A stretch of DNA of 38,459 nt from the NCBI GenBank assembly GCA_009602725.1, contig WELB01000154.1, positions 268,503-306,961 on the forward strand, given 5' to 3'. The stretch is from Spirogloea muscicola (lineage: Eukaryota; Streptophyta; Zygnematophyceae; Spirogloeales; Spirogloeaceae). This document shows positions 11,037 to 21,319 of this stretch, one piece after another (the stretch's first letter is position 1; each line of letters starts with the position of its first letter). The position numbers were made by a program, and so were the translations under genes. The notes below the pieces were generated by a model. It searched no databases. It was not told the DNA's origin and worked only from the letters and a program-made list of their open reading frames with translations.

Positions 11037-11122
11037 AGAAAGAGTGGACAAGGTCCAAAGAGCCAAAGGCTGCCGAAAAGAAAACCCACACAGCTAGACA
11101 CTACACGACCGCAGATGGAAGC

Positions 11123-11640
11123 TCAGTACCCACAAGTGAGCAACAGCAAGTCCGAGTAACTCGCAGCTGGGAAAGAGGCACTCCGTCGAGACCCAGAGGC
11201 AGGAGCTATAGCGCAGCCTGCTCGCGAGTGGACTGCGTGAGCCAGGGAGCGCTGGAAAGAGACGGAGAGCCGCATGCGGAAGCCTGCGCGAGCGAGCCGG
11301 TGTAGCCCGCCTCCAGGAACACGCCATGAATGGCGTTCTGCAGGAGGTCGTGGGAGCCGGTCCTCTCACCTCCGTGCGCACAGTGGAGCATGCCGGTGTA
11401 GCCCGCCTCCAGGAACACGCCATGCATGGCATCCTGCAGGAGGTCGTGGGAGCCGGTCCGCTCACCTCCGTGCGCACAGCGGAGCATGTGTGCAGCCAGC
11501 TCCGCAGTGTCGGCGTGGCGGGCTCCGCATTCGCACTACGCGACACCGACGAGGCATGGAAGAAGGAGGCCAAGGAGCCGGTGGACCGTTGTCCTGAAGA
11601 CCGAGTGGGGCATGGTGAGCGCAGCGTAGATTGGGAGTGC
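11123..11640 (-). pseudogene. Retroelement zinc-finger/RLE fragment with internal deletion and in-frame TAG
   Basis: Read on the minus strand from 11640, the frame gives FRTTVHRLLGL, then PCLVGVA-TAG, then CECG, an AAHMLRC finger and SHDLLQDAMHGVFLEAGYTG. The other copies read CLIGVTQCECG and CLIGVRQCECG, so the TAG stands at an otherwise fixed Gln. The stretch from the finger to the start of the endonuclease is then duplicated in tandem. After that the sequence jumps to the type II terminus, ending SDLLLLTCGY-TGA at 11123-11125. The endonuclease catalytic core is deleted, so it cannot be functional. It abuts the plus-strand reverse transcriptase fragment head-to-head at about 11640. Confidence 0.75.
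11299..11490 (-). repeat. 96-bp tandem duplication inside the retroelement fragment
   Basis: Two 96-base units, 11299-11394 and 11395-11490, each begin GGTGTAGCCCGCCTCCAGGA and differ at only a few positions. The unit is exactly 32 codons and in frame. On the minus strand it encodes the last finger residues plus the start of the next helix (ML[RH]CAHGGERTGSHDLLQ onward). Divergence between the units shows that the duplication is not very recent. Confidence 0.85.
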
Positions 11641-13909
11641 TGATAACCACGCCGCCGCCCCGGGAGGAAGCGCTACTCCTCTCCACCTGCCGGCACATCA
11701 CCAGAGCCACCATTCCCCCGCGCATCGCCGATGCTCTCAACTCCAGCCACCTGCTGGCTCTGGCCAAGCCGTCAGGTGGTGTGAGGCCCATCGCCATGAC
11801 CGAAGTCATCATGCGGCTGGTGACCAAGGCTTTGTGCGGCGAGCTCAAGTCCCAGCTGTCCACCCATTTTTCACCCCACCAGTTTGGTGCTGGCATGTCC
11901 TGCGGGGCAAAGGCCCTCGTCCACGGGATCCGAGCAGCACTGGATGTCAAACCATCACACATGGTCCTTGGACTGGAAATAGCCAATGCATTCAACATTG
12001 TGGTGCGCAGCGCCATCATGGAGGAGCTGCGTGATCACTTCCCGTCCTTGATTCCATACTTCCTCATGGCCTATGGCCGGCCAGGGCGGCTGCTGTGGCG
12101 TTCGGAGGAGTCTTGGACGACCTTATGGTCCACAACTGGCACACGCTAGGGAGATCCCCTCAGCCCCATACTTTTCGCCTTGGCACATTCCCGGGCACTA
12201 CGGCGCACCCAGAGCCTGCACCCCAACCTCCTCTTCCCCTCCTACGCCGACGACACACATATCGTCGGCCCACCGTCAGCAGTCATGGCGGCTTATCCCT
12301 TGCTCATATACGAACTGAGCACAATGGGCCTGCAGGTTTGCCACGCCAAGAACGTGGCATGGTCACCACACGGTCTCCCCACCAACCTCCAGCTCCCACC
12401 AGGCTGCCAGACCCCTGCCAATGGGCTGGCTGATCTCAAAGTTCCCCTTGGCACTCCATCCCACTTTGCGGAGGACTTACGTGAACCTCTGCAGCAACAC
12501 CTTGCCCCCCTCCCCTCCCTTCCTCTCCTCGGAGATCCGCAGCTGGCGCTGGCCATCCTTACTCGCTGCATTGGTCAACGAGCTGGCTACTTGCAGCGAA
12601 CAGTCGCCCCAATGGACATGGTGGGTGAGCTGTACAAGGAGTTCGACACCTTCCTCCTGCAAACCCTGGCTTCCCTGATGCAACACCCATCCTTCCCCTC
12701 ACCTTCATCCTCCCTGCAGGCATCCCTTCCCACACGAATGGGCGGCCTGGGCTGCGGGTCACTTGAACAGACGGCGCAGGCAGCCTCTCTCGGTTGCTGG
12801 CACCAGGTTGCCTCCTTTCTTCCCTTGCGCTTCCCTTGCCTGGCCGGCCCTGCAGCCGAGGTGGAGGAAGGCTCCTTGGCATTCCAATTGCAATTGAGGA
12901 GCATCCTGGAGTCAAAACTCTGCTCCCTCCCCTCCCTACAACCCCTCCTCACCCCCTTCTCAGCGCTCGCTCAAGCACCAGACAAAGCGGCACAGGCCAT
13001 ACTCGTTGCTGCAGTTGAGGACGAGCGTCGCAAGGCGTTGAGGACGATGCTGGATATCAAGACCAATCCAAGGAGTCTGGCACGTCTCATATTGCTCGCA
13101 ACGCCTGGGGCAACGGATTGGCTCACCACACACGCAATCCACAACGCTTTCAAAATCAGCCCTGAAGCATTCCGGACGCTTCTCCAGCTGTTCCTGGGCC
13201 TGCCCCCGACCTGCCTGATTGGAGTAACTCAGTGTGAGTGTGGCTTCCGTGCGGAGGGCGGAGACCTAGCCACCCACATGCTGCGGTGTCCCACAGGCCC
13301 TGAGGGGGTGGGCGTCCACAACCTCCTACGAGAAGCCCTGGCGGGCTTGATGCGCGATGCCGGCTACCGCGCCATTGTGGAAGTAAGCAATGTGATGCCC
13401 ATCACCATGGATTCCCAGGGTCGCCATCACCGTCGCACCCTGGACATTGTGGGTGTACAACCTGGCGGAGGCCCACGAGCCTTGGTGGATGTGATGGTGA
13501 CCGAGGCATACAAGAGTTCCGCTTCCACACACATTGCTGGCCACGCAGTGGGAGGTGCTGAGTGGAGAAAGCTCCGACACTACTCTGACTACCCCCGCAG
13601 CGACCACCTTCTCCCGGCTGCAATCGACACTTTCGGCTGCTTGGGTCCTCGCTTCCATACCCTACTTGAAAACATAGCGAGTCTGGGATATGCACGACGC
13701 GAGGATATGCTTCCAGCCCACATAGGTATGCCGGCAGCCTATCTGTCAGTTTTGCGACGCCGAGTGTCAGCTTGTCTGCAGCGAGCTCAGGCTCATGCGT
13801 TGCATCAGAAGCTGGTCGAGCCTTGGCTGGTAGTTCAAGAGCTTGTTGATTGCCGTCCGCTATTCGAGCATCACTTAGCGACCTCTATGTGCTGACTCGT
13901 GGTGACTGA
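11631..13909 (+). mobile_element. Non-LTR retroelement, RT + CCHC-like finger + restriction-like endonuclease (5'-truncated)
   Basis: One frame runs from 11631 to 13895 (about 755 codons), interrupted only by TAG at 12147-12149. RT blocks in order: LLALAKPSGGVRPIAM (finger strands), HQFGAGMSCGAKALVHGIR, LEIANAFN (motif A), then TAG-GDPLSPILFALA (motif B) and YADDTHIVGP (motif C). Next come the finger CECG...THMLRC (C-x-C-x11-H-x3-C) and RRTLDIVGVQPGGGPRALVD, which fits the PD-(D/E)XK-like endonuclease of RLE-class non-LTR elements such as R2/CRE types. Oddities: motif A has Glu where RTs have Asp, the TAG replaces the conserved Gln of QGDPL, and the last ~12 codons are frameshifted (the family end SDLYVLTRGD-TGA is at 13907-13909). 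The N-terminal region is absent. The copy is probably inactive. Confidence 0.85.
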
Positions 13910-14261
13910 GCGGGTCAGCTTAGCAGCAGGTGACGTACATTTGTCAATGTGCTTGCCTTTGTACTTGGCCACACATGGCCTCCCCATCTCTTAATACACA
14001 CGTCTTTTCTGCCTGACCTTGGACGAGATGCCCAGCGCAGATGTAGAAACGAATACAGTTCGACGGGGCCAGAAATTTATATATGGAAAAGGCAGTGAGA
14101 AGCAAGTGGCTCACAACGCTCTCCCGATGATGAGGGCTGTGAGAAGCCAGAAGAAAGAAAGGGCTAGCCCATTGAGGCTAGGGGCTGGAACAGCCAGCCC
14201 GGAAAGAATCAACAGAGTACGAGAAGGGGCCCACAGAAGAAGCGCTGCTGGCAAGCGAGCT
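13910..14261. repeat. Retroelement 3' UTR (+) followed by an inverted stem-loop module (-)
   Basis: 13910-13985 continues the plus-strand element with text shared by other type I tails: GGTCAGCTTAGCAGCAGGTGA, then GTGCTTGCCTTTGTACTTGG. From about 14225 back to 14130 the minus strand reads like the tail at 150-345, including a perfect stem GGGCTGG/CCAGCCC (14182-14188 with 14194-14200). Two element tails therefore meet here in opposite orientation. No host gene is visible before the HIT gene start at about 14262. Confidence 0.65.
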
Positions 14262-15393
14262 ATGGCGGCACTCGGGGGAAGCCCTCCCCGCGACCCGCGC
14301 CGCGACCGGCGCCGCGGCCCGCGGCCCTGCCCGCCGCTCCTCCCCCTAGCCGTCCTGCTGGTCGTTGCGGCGGNTCACGCGGCGCCGCGGCCAAGGTCGG
14401 GCACGTCATGGTGGCGCCGCGCCGCCACGCCGCGGCCGTCGGCGACCTGCGCCCGGACGAGCTCCTGGACCTCGTCAGGTGCAGCGCTTGTACCTGCCAT
14501 TGAGCTATTTGCCTCAGCACAAAATCCACCATCGATGCGCCCTGCTCGCCATCTGCCCCAACATTGTCGACGACGCCTGCGACGGCTTGACGACGACAGC
14601 GCCAGTCCAGCGGCTCGCTACCGGAACTCAGTGAATGTGATGAGATCCTGGGTCTGAACTACTGGCCGTCGGCTGTCGTCCGGGAGCGCGAGGTCGTGCA
14701 TTGCGAGCTTACGCCGGTCGCTTGGCAACAGAGCAGTCTGCCTGGCCGCCCGCGCGAGCTACGCCGCTTGGTACACCGCCAGCTCCTGGCCGACGGCCAA
14801 CATCGGGCCCAAGGTGTGACTCCGCGCGCAGGCTGCTCATGTGCGTCCTCGTCCGCCTCAAACACACGTCCTTGGGTCCACGGCTTGCCATGCAAAGCCC
14901 AGGATCGTGAAGGATGCAGCTTCTCGCGTTGGTGTTGTGCGTGTCTGCCACAGAGCTGCCAAGGCTGCCGATACTCCTGTGTCAGTGCTGCATATCCCCA
15001 GGGCCTCGCTGCATGGCTCGCTTGGTAGGGGTCGCAGCGACCGTAAGACAGCCCATAAAGCAGGCAGCCCAGCATGCTTACCGGGGCCTGTCGGGGGCGC
15101 AGGCTAGCTGCAACATGGGCTTCAATTTTGGGCCTCATGGCTGCGACCATCTGGGGCTGGAGGGCCTCGGTCACTTGCACGTACACGTCGTGCCCCGCAA
15201 CCCCGACGACACAAACTTCATGTGGTGGTCGACTCGCGCATCCATTCTCCACCTCAAGGATATGCCCGTCCGGCAAGGTGAGGGTCCCCATGACGGTCTT
15301 TCCGCTGTCTCGACCTGCTTGTTGCAATGTTGACTTCCAGACTGCACAATGCACTCTGCAGAGACAGGCTTAGATCGAAGCTTGCTTATGTAA
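14262..15393 (+). CDS. HIT-domain (histidine triad) protein, first copy, incomplete model
   Basis: Two firm pieces are visible. The exon ending at 14477 encodes GHVMVAPRRHAAAVGDLRPD and then ELLDLV. The exon of about 15048-15277 encodes SCNMGFNFGPHG, then GHLHVHVVPRNPDDTNFM, which has the His triad H-x-H-x-H. HIT proteins hydrolyse or phosphorolyse nucleotide-phosphate bonds, and the D-T-N-F-M context resembles the Ap4A phosphorylase/Fhit-like branch. The start at 14262 gives an Arg/Pro-rich leader plus a hydrophobic stretch that could be a targeting peptide. However, the single n at 14374 lies between it and the domain and the frames do not match, so bases are missing there. With canonical splicing the last exon (15341 on) ends in TAA at 15391-15393. 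The long middle intron (about 14478-15047) has a weak acceptor. Confidence 0.55.
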
Positions 15394-15455
15394 GCTGACT
15401 AGTGACTTGACAAGCTTTTCGTTCTTGATGCTAAAGGCCAGCTTTCTCAGCCGAA

Positions 15456-16205
15456 ATGGCAAGATTGGAAGGCCTCCGGAAGTCGAGTGATGATATCGGC
15501 ACAATGCCGAGCGGCGGCCTAGGCCAAGCAGCGGGACAGCAGCTAGTCTTTGAACCCGACTTTGCTGACACGCACCCGACACAAGACCAGTGCCCCCTGT
15601 GCCGCGAACACGACGCTCTGAGGTCGAACGAGCATGGAAGGGTGCTTTTCAGCGTGAAGCCTTACAAGTTTGGCCACGTGATGGTCATCCCCAATCGCCA
15701 TGTCGCAAATTTGGAGCTGTGCTCTGATGAGGAAGTTCTTGGCCTCTTTGCATTGGTCTCGGAAGCTGGGCAGGTAATGGGCTGCACATATCAAACAACA
15801 CATCTTTGCATTCCATGCGGGGCTGCGGATTGGCTAGACACAGTATTGTGCATCTTGGCAGTACAAGCCAACATAGCTGTCCTGGAGCTGGCCACTCCCC
15901 TAGAACCTCAGCATTGCAGTGTGTCTATCTAAGTGCCCATGCTTGCCACGTGATTGACCTTGCAGGTGGCAATTGAGGCTACTGGAGCTGACAGCTACAG
16001 TGTTGGCATCAACATAGGGCCTCATTCAGGGGCTTCAATTCCAAGTCACTTGCACATTCACATAGTTCCACGGTCGCCGAATGACTCATCCATGGCATAC
16101 TGGCCGTCTGTGGAGGCTGAGCACGGTGGGTACCAGAAGCCCAAGAAGCTCAGGGCACTCTTTGAACGACAATTTGGATCTCCAGCTACGCATGCTCAAA
16201 CTTGA
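15456..16205 (+). CDS. HIT-domain (histidine triad) protein, second copy
   Basis: Two exons, 15456-15773 and 15966-16205, give 185 residues. Exon 1 has CPLCREHDALRSNEHGRVLF and then FGHVMVIPNRHVANLELCSD, the substrate-binding half of a HIT fold with a C-x-x-C pair. Exon 2 has YSVGINIGPHSGASIPSHLH followed by IHIVPR, giving the catalytic H-x-H-x-H. This is the Fhit/Ap4A-hydrolase-like class of nucleotide hydrolases, and the exact substrate cannot be read from the sequence. It follows the first HIT gene on the same strand by about 60 bases. The two differ clearly in sequence (HLHIHIVPRSPNDSS against HLHVHVVPRNPDDTN), so this is an old duplication or two subfamilies side by side. Stop is TGA. 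Confidence 0.88.
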
Positions 16206-16628
16206 CATTTCAGAAGTGTGATGACATCGTTTGAACCTCTAGTCAGTGCTAATTACTGCTTTAAGTTGCTTCTCCTTAATTCTGTACAATTTGGACATGG
16301 TTTCCACACAAGCGATTGATTCCGTATCGTTGGACAAGCTACAAAGAATGCTGGCAATGTGCCACTGTCAGTCGCTAGTCACTGTGTACAAGAGAGTTGA
16401 GCTGTGATGAAGGCTGTTACTCTGATCTTTATGAGGTCACTGCAGAGACCATACAGCAGCGCGTGCGATCATTAATCTAGCAAAAAATCTGCTATGTGCT
16501 GCTTCTACTCTGACAGAAGCACCAGGCGCTTTGCACAATGCTAATGCAAAGAGGAATTGATAGACAGAAAGTTGACAGATTCCTGCTACATGCACAGCTG
16601 CAAGTGGTGCTAGATGATTCCACAGCAG
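16206..16628. other. Intergenic region between convergent HIT and Nudix genes
   Basis: 423 bases, AT-richer than the flanking exons, holding the 3' ends of both genes. I see no ORF, RNA gene or repeat that I can support. Confidence 0.5.
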
Positions 16629-18964
16629 TCAAACTCTTGACCAGGGGTATCGGCCCCAGTACATGGCTTGAGGTACCCTGCTAAAGCCCGACTCCACCTT
16701 GTCCACAACAAACCCCTTGTACATGCCTTCGGCAGTTGCGGTGCACAGATCCAGCATCTTCTTCAGCATCTCACTTCTTTGGTAGAGAGGTTGAGCTGCG
16801 AACTCTGCCAGAGGCATCCACTGCCATACAGGAGCGCAAGTCATCTTGCTAGGAAGCAGAAGGAGAGCAGGAGCTGATTGCAGCTTAAGGCTTTGTCGCA
16901 CGCAGTACTTGAGAAAATGACGTACAAAATAAAAGATAGTCACTGTTCCGCATGGAGGTACATAGCCACCACTACTTACCTTCGAGTCTTCAATCTCAGA
17001 CTCCTGCTTGGTGATCTCGCTTGATAGAGGGCGCAGGATGCAAACAAAGAATAGGTCGGACTTCCCAAAGGCTACCTGATGCGATTGCCTGTAAGTGCAA
17101 TGAAAAGGAGGTGAGGGGGGACTGCACACACCCAGTTTGTATTATCATTGATGGGGCAACCAGCTGCAAGTATGAGCACATGAGGAGAAGAGGCAATGAA
17201 AAAACCTGAAGCAGGTCAACTCCAGAAATTCAGCGTCGATCTGCGGTGAGATGCCTGTGTGTCAGCACTGATCAATCGTACATACCCTCTGTGAAAAGTG
17301 GAGTCCCTTGAAGAAGACCTATATCAACATTCGCATCTGGTCTTGCTCTTGGCGTGAAAACCAGAGGCAGACAACGTCCACAACTTCTGCATGCCCTGGC
17401 AAAGGTGGAAGAAGGGGGGGGACAGCGCTCTCACTCCAGTCTCCTCCTTGACCTCCCTTATCGCTGCTGCACTTATGTCCTCATCCTGCACAAGTTGGAG
17501 AATACATTATATCATTCTGCTCAAATGACTCACTTTTCCTCAGCTTTGTGAGGAAAATCATTGGCAACTCTGCAAAGGCAAACGGTTCCCGTAAGTCAAG
17601 GCTAAAACTAAGAAGGAGAAAGTCACCTGTCCACTTGTTAAGAATGAAATCTTCAATCATAAATTGCTTAAGTTTGTTGCAAAGCAAACAATACTTCAAC
17701 CCAGGCACAGCAGATTATTGAGAGGCATAGCAGAGCACAGCAGCTGCACCTGGTTGACTAGACCTGTCGGCATCTTCCAGACACCAGAGCCTCGGAGAGG
17801 TCCATTGCGCTCCTGGACTGCAAGCACCTGCTATGCCATGGTAAAGGGCTAGGAGCTTAGGGTCACCTCGTTGCTGGCAAGTTCTGAAAATTCAAGGGTT
17901 GGGAGGCCTGAAGATCGGCTTTGTCAGGCAGCAAGTGGGTAAGCCCATCTGTTCACAGACCATCAGCAATGCATCCAGCTTAAGAAAAACAAATATGTGC
18001 TGGATGCTGGCGCACTAAGATGAGCAGCATTCAGCACAATGGGCACCTCTTTGGCATCGTTCATGACGAAAGCGCCAATGCCTATTTGGTGGGACGCATT
18101 GGGGGGCAGCGTGGATGGAGATGGCGGCAGCCAGCGCGTCAACATCACGTAGTCGGCCTCAGCATGATGGAAGATGAAGCCTGCCTGCCACAGAGCCCGC
18201 CCAGCATCAGCGACGACCCTGTAGCGGTGAACACCTTCCTCGAAACCCACTTGGGTGCGACAGCCAGGCAGAGTAACACAGATGTCAACGCCGCTCGCTC
18301 AAGAGCGGAGCCATACCTCCACGGCGGGCAGGATGAGGTTGGCCCTCTGGATCGGCAGCTTGAGCCAGATGCCCCTCTTGCCCTGCGCACACCGACCGGC
18401 GCGGATGCCAAGCGGCGATCGTCAACCAGGGCAGGGACTGGCTTCGTAGTGAATTGAACATGGACCCAAGTCGTACACCACGCACACACACCCCAGACTT
18501 GAAGCAGGATTCTGGGCTTCGAGCTTCTCGCCATCCGACAACAGTACTTAGATGCACAGTCTGTGCGTGGCAATAGGGGCACCTGGGAGGCCCAGATGGC
18601 CAGCGCCGCGGCGAGCTGGCCCGGGAAGAGCGCCGCGTCGGCCGGCAGCGTGGCAGGGTCGACGATGATCCCGCTGTAGCGGTCCTCGTGGCCCCCCAGC
18701 GCAGCCGCCGCGGCCGGCACTGCCGCCACCGACAATGGCTCGTCACCAGCACCTGCCATCAAGAAAGCAGCACAAATATGGCGACCATCTCACAAGTGGC
18801 ACATGGCAATCACAGCTGCACCTCTGGGCGCCGTCGCCAGCGCCAGCCTCGAGCTGTCAGAATGGCAGCTCGAAGCCATGGGCGGGTCAGCTCCGTGACG
18901 TACCTGGGACTAGGTCCTCAGGGGGCAGCGGCGCCAGCCCCGCCGCCTGGCCCTCGATCGCCAT
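16629..18964 (-). CDS. Plant-type Nudix hydrolase with pre-Nudix domain
   Basis: Exons: 18964-18904, 18752-18583, 18382-18317, 18184-18047, 17827-17750, 17485-17435, 17240-17206, 17088-16980 and 16820-16629; about 299 residues, all phases consistent. The pre-Nudix part has GKRGIWLKLPIQRANLILPA and then FHHAEADYVMLTRWLP. The Nudix part has RGSGVWKMPTGLVNQ and a perfect G-x5-E-x7-REUxEExGU box (G167, E173, R181-E182, E185-E186, G188), with its last residue across an intron. GKSDLFFVC, RPLSSEI and YKGFVVDKVESGF match plant NUDT2/6/7/8-like proteins, which cleave ADP-ribose, NADH or related nucleotides. The open frame above 18964 is Ala/Arg-rich and could extend into a plastid transit peptide, but the n at 19078 blocks this. 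An alternative start is 18762 (282 residues). Stop is TGA. Confidence 0.92.
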
Positions 18965-19084
18965 GGCCCCCGGGACTCGCTCTCGCACAGCGAAGGCCGC
19001 CGCCGCAGAGAGCCCTCGCCGGGCCGCCGCCGTCACTGCCGGTGCGCCGCTGCCAGAGGCCACGCCGCCGCCGCCGCNTGGCCC

Positions 19085-19115
<31 letters not shown>

Positions 19116-19530
19116 TGGCGGCGGCGCAGCGCTCATCCAGGGGCAGTCGCCACGGCACGGCGGCCAGGGGGGGAAGCCGGCCAGGCTGCGTCGTGGGCCT
19201 AGATTGTTGGCCAGGAGGCCACGTCCCTCGAGGACCCACGTTACCATCCTCTCACAGCCACCGCCCACTACTGGCAGCCTCTTCTTCACGATGCCAGGGC
19301 AGCATAACCTGTTCTAGCAGCCACAGTCTTCTGGCTCCGCGCAGACCAAAGTCGAGCTGTCCACTCTTTGGGTCTGGAGTTGGTGACCGTGCTGCGTGTT
19401 GTGATCACGACGATCGGGCTTCGTATTTGCTGCCGTCTGTGCGTGCTAGCCGCCGGGTGCTGCGGCGGGATCGCCGCCGCCGTGCCGTGGCGGAGAGGGA
19501 ACGAGAGGGCGGCCACTTCGCCGGACGGCC
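18965..19530. promoter_or_regulatory. GC-rich divergent region with CCG/CGG repeats and a one-base gap
   Basis: The region lies between the 5' ends of the Nudix gene (-) and the GNAT-like gene (+). A CGG run at about 19093-19127 and a CCG run ending at the n (19078) give long Ala/Pro/Gly open frames that are composition artefacts. Part of 18965-19080 may be the 5' end of the Nudix coding sequence. No other feature is supported. Confidence 0.5.
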
Positions 19531-20538
19531 ATGGCCCTGCGGCTGCTGCCGCCACTGCCGCTGGTTGGGCTCACCATGGCCACAGGCCGGGGCTTGTTCG
19601 CCACGGAGGCTGGCGGCTGCTGCGGCAGCGGAGCTAGCCGGCCCCCATGGCGACCGTCGCCGGCGAGTTGCTTCGGCTATGGAGCTGGCGCGCTGGCTCA
19701 CCCCCTCCATCGTCGGCGAACCACAAGGAGTGGGGCTGCTGTCGAGGCGCTCGGGCTGCAACCACAGGCCGAGTCTTGTGTGGCCGACGAGTCCGCCGCA
19801 GTGGCAGGGCCGGCACAGTTGCGGCTGCCCACGGTGGCCGACGTCGCCGCGGCGGCTCTGGAGCGCGGCGTGAGCCTCGGCCTGCGCACCGTGGGGCCCT
19901 TCTTCGCGATCACGGCTGCTGAGGCTGTGCCCGGCGGCGCCGTGCTGGGCGAGGCCCGCGGCGTAGTGCGGCTCTGGACGCGCGGCTGGCTGCTGCACCT
20001 CGACAGCCTGCGCATGACGCGGTCCTACTCGTCGTCCAGCGCCAGGCGCTTGCTGGGTATCGCGGCCCTCATGGGCGGCCTGGCGCTGTGCCATGGCCGC
20101 GAGCGCGGCTGTCGCACCGCTGAGCTGCTCGCCATCCACGACACTGATGAATACCACGCCAAGGTCAGGCCTCCTGGCACTCGCCCCCACTGGCCCCACC
20201 AATCACATTTGGATGCATGCAGACATTCAGTGAGCTGCCTTGCATTCCACAACAGCAGCTGCGCCTTTTAGGACTGCTCGCTATGGAAGGCCTTGGCCAT
20301 GTACTTGAAGGCCTGTCTGACATGGCAATGTGGGACCCCTTGCTCCGATATTCGACAGCTGGTGAGGTACTACCGACGGCTGGGCTTCGAGGTGGTGCAT
20401 GAGGTGGAGGGCGGCTCGCTGCATGACGTAGGCCACACGTTGGTCTGGGGAGGGCGCGGCACGCGCATGAACGGGGACATTGAGCAGCTCCTGCGGCAGT
20501 GGTCCAAGACGCTGAGTCCCCGAGTTCGCAGCACATGA
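19531..20538 (+). CDS. Conserved plant/algal-type protein with GNAT-like C-terminal region
   Basis: Exons 19531-20163 and 20359-20538 give 270 residues, TGA stop. Residues ~1-75 are Ala/Arg/Ser-rich with few acids, compatible with a plastid or mitochondrial transit peptide. From about residue 95 there is an ordered region: LPTVADVAAAALERGVSLGL, then VVRLWTRGWLLHLDSLRM. The C-terminal part reads ALCHGRERGCRTAELLAIHD, then DEYHAKLVRYYRRLGFEVVH and LVWGGRGTRM. The helix followed by L-V-R-Y-Y-R-R-L-G-F-E-V-V resembles the last elements of the GNAT acetyltransferase fold. I recognise the pattern as shared by plant proteins of unknown function but cannot name a substrate. No clear acetyl-CoA loop (R/Q-x-x-G-x-G/A) is visible, so catalytic activity is not assured. 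Confidence 0.7.
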
Positions 20539-21319
20539 CGTTTTTTGTTGGCAGCACATCCACTTTTACTTCGGCATTCTCTCTCCTGCCACGCTCAAAC
20601 AACCTAGCTTCTGTGGCATGCACAGCAACGACTGTGCCTAAACAAGTCTAGCACGTCATTCATCGCTTGTCAATGCCAGCACGCAGGTTCAGGTGTCCGT
20701 GCTGACAACAAGGAGTTTTGGAAAAGTGAGCCTTGTCCACCACTAGGTCCTGCGCGCAAGCATGTGCACCCCTCAGACAGCAACCCCATTTTGAGCATCG
20801 ACTGCACGCTGATTGACTGCATGGCCCTGGAGCGTCATACATTCGGATGGAGCCAAAGTTGCACTCACTTGATCAAAGCAGCCCTGCAGCAATCCAGAAC
20901 ATGATACTTGTCTATGAAGGAACACGAAGACAAGAAGTACCGCAACGCAGATTGTTCAATAGCAGCTGGCGGAGGCTCAGCAGTGCCTGGGCACCGTGAG
21001 AACGAGTTGAGGCTTTGGGCTGGGGAACAACTGCAGAGTGTGTGGGAGGTGTTTTTAATAATGTCTAGAGAGTCTTATAGGCAAATTGGCATAGGTGGAC
21101 AAGGTAGTGAACGATGACATCAGCTCAACTTGTTGCTTTCTCATTGACAACAGAGCTTCAGCCAGGCATCCCTCACCAGACACAAATGACTCATTGTGCC
21201 CACACTAAGCTACTGTCAATGAATGGCAAGGTGAAAACAAGCTGATGTAAAGAGAATCAATAGGTGCTGCTCCTAGTTTGTCAAATGTGCATCCTCAGGA
21301 CGCAACTTGTCACTGAAGT
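20539..21319. other. Intergenic region between convergent genes
   Basis: 781 bases between the stop of the GNAT-like gene (+) and that of the membrane coiled-coil gene (-). Small open frames are present (for example 20908-21117 plus and 20660-20842 minus), but none shows a domain, splice context or family resemblance. Nothing else was seen. Confidence 0.5.

Noticed and set aside
11326-11643. Plus-strand open frame with repeated ILQEVVGAGPLTSVRT
   Set aside because: This is the antisense of the duplicated finger/endonuclease segment, whose minus-strand reading aligns with the retroelement family.
14659-15354. Minus-strand open frame of 231 codons opposite the first HIT gene
   Set aside because: The plus strand encodes the clear HIT triad; the minus frame has no recognisable domain.
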